DNA of 64,000 bases from Methylonatrum kenyense (GTDB lineage Bacteria; Pseudomonadota; Gammaproteobacteria; Nitrococcales; Aquisalimonadaceae), in NCBI RefSeq assembly GCF_023195885.1, contig NZ_JALPKO010000003.1, positions 124,001 through 188,000 of the forward strand, given 5' to 3'. Below, piece after piece: positions 60,122 through 64,000 of this stretch. The position numbers were made by a program, and so were the translations under genes. The notes beneath the pieces were generated by a model. It had not been told where the DNA came from. It made no database searches and saw only the letters and a program-made list of their open reading frames with translations. Each line of letters opens with the position of its first letter. Positions within the stretch are counted from its first letter, which is position 1.

Positions 60122-60679
60122 CTATTGAGGCACGAAGCCGAAACGTTCCGGTACCTCGGCGGAGTGAATTGTCCGGATCGTCAATTGCCGGTCGTGCAGG
60201 TCCAGGATCCCGCTGACCGCGGGATCCTGGACCTGGCTGGTGTCCGGCGCACGGACCCGGTCCGCGATCGCCGGCAGGTCCCGGTCGTCGATCAGTCCGA
60301 TGCCGTATTCGGTTTCAAGCAGCAGGTTGCCGTCCTCGTCCAGCCAGGCGGCCTTCGGCATGACAACCCGGTGGCCGGTGTGGGTCTCGAGCCCGTCAGC
60401 GGGGTTCCAGCGATAGATCCAGGGGGTGTAGGCGAGCTGCACCCGGACCCGCTGCGGACCATTCTGGAACCACCAGCGTCCGTCCTCTCCGGCGTGGTAA
60501 TGCCGGTTGATGAAGTCGATGGTTCGGCGATGCTCGATCGGCCTGCCGTGCAGCAGCCAGCGACCACGCCGGTCCAGACTCAGATGATCGCTGACGTCCG
60601 GCACGTCCGGCCATCGCCGCATCGCTCGCCTGACGGCCTCGTCCATGCCCTCGTGTCCCGGTTGACCTGATTCCTGCAT
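60122..60679 (-). CDS. conserved hypothetical protein
   Basis: A 185-residue soluble protein. Features are LSLDRRGRWLLHGRPIEH, GRWWFQNGPQRVRVQL, and PWIYRWNPADG; the opening pattern faintly resembles DUF1285 but I would not assign it. Its C-terminal region contains a 17-bp inverted repeat. Function unknown. Confidence 0.7.
   Translation of the reverse strand: MQESGQPGHEGMDEAVRRAMRRWPDVPDVSDHLSLDRRGRWLLHGRPIEHRRTIDFINRHYHAGEDGRWWFQNGPQRVRVQLAYTPWIYRWNPADGLETHTGHRVVMPKAAWLDEDGNLLLETEYGIGLIDDRDLPAIADRVRAPDTSQVQDPAVSGILDLHDRQLTIRTIHSAEVPERFGFVPQ
60197..60235. repeat. 17-bp perfect inverted repeat inside a coding sequence
   Basis: CAGGTCCAGGATCCCGC (60197-60213) and its exact reverse complement (60219-60235) are separated by five bases, and encode VQDPAVSGILDL in the minus-strand gene. 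Confidence 0.85.
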
Positions 60680-60835
60680 TCACCCATCTTACTACTTTCG
60701 GCAGCCCGGCCGATCCCGGAGGCTCGCCGCCGCGCCGCAAGGGGAACGGCGAGCATTCTGACGGCGCTGCCGGACTGCCTTTCCTTCCAATGCGCACGCC
60801 GGGCGGCGTACCAACGAGTTTCGGGAGTACCGTCT

Positions 60836-61420
60836 ATGTCCATGACCGTGGTCTGGTTTCTGATAGTGATCGCCGCGGCGATTGCCGCATTCGTCATCGG
60901 TCGGTACACGGCACCGGGGTCGGCCCGCGTGCGGGAGCTGGAAGAACAGCGTGACGAATCCAGCCGCGAGCTGCGCTTTTACCGCGAGCAGGTCAACAGC
61001 CACTTCCAGACCACGGCGCAGCTGTTCAATGATGTCACTGCCAGCTACCGCTCGCTCTATGAACATCTGGCCGATGGTTCGGAGAAGCTCGGGCAAGGTC
61101 CGGATTCGCCGCTGTTGGCAACACCACCGGAGCAACGTCAGCTTGATGAGCAGTTGTCGTCTTCGGAGTCGGCGCCGGAGTCAGGTAAAGATACGTCGGC
61201 CGGGGAAGAAGCTAAGGCAGGTAAGTCGGATCCGACTGACCCCGCTGGCGGGGGCGATGAAGCACCCGACGACAAGCCGGAGGCCGAAGAGGGTGGCGAG
61301 GAGCGGCAGAAAGCCGAGGCTGAGCGGTGGTCGCTGGACGATATGAAGCCGCGAGCCGAGGCGGAAACCGAGCCCGCCAGCGAGCAGTCCTCCGACGAGG
61401 AGCCCCGCAAGACGCCGTAG
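60836..61420 (+). CDS. zapG: ZapG/YhcB-like (DUF1043) envelope/division protein
   Basis: A 194-residue protein with one N-terminal helix (residues 5-26), a coiled-coil segment (RELEEQRDESSRELRFYREQV) and NSHFQTTAQLFNDVTASYRSLYEHLADG in parts, the DUF1043 signature. The C-terminal 90 residues are an acidic, low-complexity tail, longer than in E. coli YhcB. Links envelope synthesis and division in enterobacteria. Confidence 0.88.
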   Translation: MSMTVVWFLIVIAAAIAAFVIGRYTAPGSARVRELEEQRDESSRELRFYREQVNSHFQTTAQLFNDVTASYRSLYEHLADGSEKLGQGPDSPLLATPPEQRQLDEQLSSSESAPESGKDTSAGEEAKAGKSDPTDPAGGGDEAPDDKPEAEEGGEERQKAEAERWSLDDMKPRAEAETEPASEQSSDEEPRKTP

Positions 61421-61454
61421 TTTCGCGTTCTGTTTCAGCCCTGGATAAAGAGAG

Positions 61455-61478
61455 CGCCGCAGGTAACGGCCTGCGGCG
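61455..61478. other. hairpin after zapG
   Basis: CGCCGCAGG and CCTGCGGCG form a 9-bp stem with a 6-base loop, 34 bases past the zapG stop. There is no T-run on either side, so a Rho-independent terminator is not certain. Confidence 0.4.
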
Positions 61479-61620
61479 ACTGGAACGTGCGTCCTGGCCG
61501 ACGGGAGGATTGACCAGGTCGCGAGCCGGGAGGCTCAATCTCAAGGCTCACCGGAACTATAAGCCCTGGCCCGCAGCTTGTAAATAAAAATGATTCGCAT
61601 TACCGCATTGGCTGTCCAGC

Positions 61621-62466
61621 TTACGCCTCCCGCGCCACAGGCCGTGCCGGGTCCGTAATCCATTCGCTCCAGGAACCGACGTACAGACGCCCCCTGGCCA
61701 GCCCTGCATGCTCCAGCGCAAGCAGGGTGTGACAGGCCGTAATCCCCGATCCGCACATGGCGATGGGCACCCGGGTCGAGTCCATCAGCGGTTGGTACAT
61801 CTCCCGCAGTGACTCGACGGGTTTGAATCGGCCATCCGCCGCCAGGTTGCTGGCGAACGGTACGTTGACCGCACCGGGGATGTGCCCGGCCACCGGATCG
61901 TAGGGCTCGCTGGCGCCGCTGAATCGTTCCTCGGCGCGCGCATCGATCAGGGTTATATCCTGCGCCTGCAAGGCCTCTTCCAGTTGTTGCGGATCAATCC
62001 ATTGCACCAGCGGCTTGCCAAGCACGAAGTTGCCCGGGGGGTGCGCGCGCACGCCGTCTTCCAGGTCTCCGCCGGATTCCGTCCAGGCTTGCAGTCCGCC
62101 GTCGAGCACTGCCACTTGTGCATGGCCGGCCCAGCGAGCCATCCACCAGAGCCGGGCGGCCATTGCGCCACCCTGGTCGTCATAGACCACCAGTTGCTGA
62201 TCCGCGTCCAGGCCCAGGGCGGCCAGAGCCGCCGCCAGCGTATCCCGTTCCGGCAGCGGGTGTCGGCCGGTCTTCGGCGTCCGTTTTCCGACCAGGCGTG
62301 TCTCCAGGTCGGCATGTGCCGAGCCGGGGATATGCCCCTGCTGAAACAGGGCAAGACCGGCTTCGGGCTGGCCCAGCCGCATGCGACAATCGAGGATGCA
62401 GGGCGGTGAATCCGAACGCATCAGCGTCGTGAGCCGCTCGGCGGAGATCAGCGTGGTGTAGGGCAT
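61621..62466 (-). CDS. sseA: sulfurtransferase (3-mercaptopyruvate/thiosulfate type, two rhodanese domains)
   Basis: A 281-residue enzyme from the ATG at 62466. The first rhodanese domain is catalytically silent; the second carries the active cysteine in MCGSGITACHTLLAL. CGSGxTA favours 3-mercaptopyruvate sulfurtransferase over thiosulfate rhodanese. VVYDDQGGAMAARLWWMARW is family-typical. Confidence 0.9.
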   Translation of the reverse strand: MPYTTLISAERLTTLMRSDSPPCILDCRMRLGQPEAGLALFQQGHIPGSAHADLETRLVGKRTPKTGRHPLPERDTLAAALAALGLDADQQLVVYDDQGGAMAARLWWMARWAGHAQVAVLDGGLQAWTESGGDLEDGVRAHPPGNFVLGKPLVQWIDPQQLEEALQAQDITLIDARAEERFSGASEPYDPVAGHIPGAVNVPFASNLAADGRFKPVESLREMYQPLMDSTRVPIAMCGSGITACHTLLALEHAGLARGRLYVGSWSEWITDPARPVAREA

Positions 62467-62614
62467 GGGAAATTTTCCTTTTGCCGCAGATCGCGCTTCC
62501 ATGGTACCCCGATCCGGGGATTCGGGCTGGAACCGCAACGATGCATAGAGAGTCTATGGCAGCACATGAGTGGACCGCCGGTCACTACCGCGTCCGCCGC
62601 TACTGGAGGATTGG

Positions 62615-63229
62615 ATGATGTTTCCCGTTTCGCAGGCGCTTGCCCGTTTTCTGATGATTTCGCTGCTCTCGCTCGGGCTTGTCGGTTGCGCAACCCAGGT
62701 GGATCGCGTGGACCGCGATACGCCGGGTGATCTCAGCGGACGCTGGAATGACACCGATTCGCGGCTGGTGTCCGAGGAAATGATTGACGACATGGTGTCG
62801 AGGGGCTGGATCCAGCGGCATCAGGGCCGCACCGGTAGCAACCCGACAGTGATCATCGGCGACGTCCGGAACCTCAGTCACGAACACATCAACGTCAACA
62901 CCTTCGTTCGCGATATCGAGCGGGAACTGCTCAATTCCGGCGAGGTGACGTTCGTCGCCGGCGGCGTCGAGCGCGATGCGATCCGCAGCGAACGCGAGGA
63001 CCAGCGGGGCAATGTGCGGGAGGAAACCCGCAGCCTGCCGGGACGGGAAATCGGCGCTGACTACGTGTTGACCGGTACTATCAACACCATCATGGATACC
63101 GAGGGCCGGACCGAAGTCGCGTATTACCAGGTCGATCTGGCGTTGACCAGTCTGGCCGATAACACCCGGGTCTGGGTCGGTCAGAAGGAAATCCGCAAGA
63201 TCATCCGGCGCGGCCTGTTCCGTTCCTGA
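62615..63229 (+). CDS. lpoB: penicillin-binding protein activator LpoB-like lipoprotein
   Basis: A 204-residue outer-membrane lipoprotein (lipobox LGLVGCAT). The domain IIGDVRNLSHEHINVNTFVRDIERELLNSG and GADYVLTGTINTI match LpoB, which activates PBP1B. Followed by its usual neighbour COG3014. Confidence 0.88.
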   Translation: MMFPVSQALARFLMISLLSLGLVGCATQVDRVDRDTPGDLSGRWNDTDSRLVSEEMIDDMVSRGWIQRHQGRTGSNPTVIIGDVRNLSHEHINVNTFVRDIERELLNSGEVTFVAGGVERDAIRSEREDQRGNVREETRSLPGREIGADYVLTGTINTIMDTEGRTEVAYYQVDLALTSLADNTRVWVGQKEIRKIIRRGLFRS

Positions 63230-63240
63230 CAGGTCATCCG

Positions 63241-64000
63241 ATGCTTGTTCGGGTCATGGCGCGAGCCGCGCGGCCGGCGCTTCTCGGCGCGCTGGTGCTC
63301 GTCACCGGCTGCGCCAGCCAGGGGGCGTTGCTCGACCGGGTCGACGACGATGTCCAGCGTGGCCAGCCCGGGCGTGCACTGGAGAGTCTTGAGGCGTTGT
63401 CGGATTCCCGCCGCAACCAGAGCCTGTACTGGCTCAACCGCGGCATGCTGCTGCGGATGCAAGGTGACCTGGATGGCAGTATTGCCGCCTTCGAGCGTGC
63501 CAAGTCGGTGGTGGGCCAGCTACAACCGCTGAGTGTCAGTGAGACGCTTGCCGCCTGGGCCGTGGCGGAGGACAGCGGGTCCTACGTGCCGCCGACTCAC
63601 GAACATCTTCTCCTGCATGTCTACCAGGCCCTCAATTTCCTTGAACGTGGCGATCTGGATGCGGCTCGCGTCGAGGCATTGCAGATTGACCTCGGGTTGC
63701 GCCGCATCGACCCGGTCAACGGCCAGGCGCCGCGGGGAGGGGATGCCTTCCCGCGCTACCTTAGCGGCATCATTTTCGAGGCGTCCGCCGATTGGTCCGA
63801 TGCCCTGATTGCCTACCGCAAGGCCTTGCAGGCCTACGACCGCCAGGACAAGCCGGTGCCGCGGGACTTGCAGACCAGTCTGGTGCGCTTGACGGACTAT
63901 CTGGACCTCGCTGATGAGCGGGATGCCTTTCTGCAGCGGTTCGGGATCGAGGCCTGGGAGCCGCTGGACCCGAACCGCCGTGACGCAACGCTGGTGCTGG
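63241..64000 (+). CDS. COG3014-type TPR lipoprotein (C-terminus cut by window edge)
   Basis: At least 253 residues; lipobox VLVTGCAS, then TPR-like helices (LYWLNRGMLLRMQGDLDGSIAAFERA, VYQALNFLERGDLDAARVE). COG3014 lipoproteins are usually encoded next to lpoB in gammaproteobacteria. The gene runs past the window. Confidence 0.82.
   Translation, partial: MLVRVMARAARPALLGALVLVTGCASQGALLDRVDDDVQRGQPGRALESLEALSDSRRNQSLYWLNRGMLLRMQGDLDGSIAAFERAKSVVGQLQPLSVSETLAAWAVAEDSGSYVPPTHEHLLLHVYQALNFLERGDLDAARVEALQIDLGLRRIDPVNGQAPRGGDAFPRYLSGIIFEASADWSDALIAYRKALQAYDRQDKPVPRDLQTSLVRLTDYLDLADERDAFLQRFGIEAWEPLDPNRRDATLVL

Overview
The window is one contiguous stretch of a GC-rich (roughly 60-65 % by eye) gammaproteobacterial chromosome. 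It carries form IA Rubisco, a complete alpha-carboxysome locus, a high-affinity cbb3 oxidase, an aa3/caa3-like oxidase and a LpoB/COG3014 pair. That combination points to an obligate or facultative chemolithoautotroph of the sulfur-oxidiser type (Chromatiales/Ectothiorhodospiraceae-like). I cannot fix the genus from sequence alone.

Layout. 1-4746 (minus strand): ccoNOQP, a two-helix protein and ccoG (cut by the window edge), preceded by a perfect FNR/Anr box. 4747-5544: a long regulatory gap with DnaA-box-like sites, a palindrome and an AT-rich cbb promoter. 5545-18210 (plus): cbbL-cbbS-csoS2-csoSCA-csoS4A-csoS4B-csoS1-csoS1-ferritin-like-acRAF-mcdA-mcdB-cbbQ-cbbO, then cbbR. 19335-21406: an NTF2-fold protein with the iota-carbonic-anhydrase HHHSS signature and CsoS2-like ITGT/VTGT motifs at its N-terminus, then sbtA-sbtB (bicarbonate transporter and PII-like partner). 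Together these form a nearly complete CO2-concentrating mechanism: bicarbonate uptake, shell, Rubisco, two carbonic anhydrases, Rubisco activase, positioning system and regulator.

21428-29317: PLP dehydratase, DUF123, META lipoprotein, HemJ/CopD-like and DUF2231 proteins, then coxB-coxAC-hypothetical-ctaG. The oxidase is unusual: subunit II has Arg at a normally invariant CuA histidine, and subunit I has Gln at the K-channel lysine. 29330-33148: tRNA-Val, gltX, tRNA-Ala, a candidate small RNA, tRNA-Glu, gamma-glutamylcyclotransferase-like and CnoX. 33161-38335: a rhombosortase with two GlyGly-CTERM trypsin-like proteases, interleaved with the truncated remains of a photolyase locus. 38332-44329: ABC exporter, NfeD-like, phosphatases, YccA, thrH, phosphodiesterase. 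44347-52169: hrpA, a foldback repeat element with REP-like palindromes, prfB with the programmed +1 frameshift, lysS, and an IclR regulator. 52207-55541: lutCBA (lactate oxidation) and moaC. 55573-64000: envelope lipoproteins, NlpC/P60, arfB, MAPEG, porin, ZapG, sulfurtransferase, LpoB and COG3014.

The most notable candidate system is the iota-carbonic-anhydrase-like protein that appears equipped for alpha-carboxysome encapsulation, encoded between the carboxysome operon and the bicarbonate transporter.
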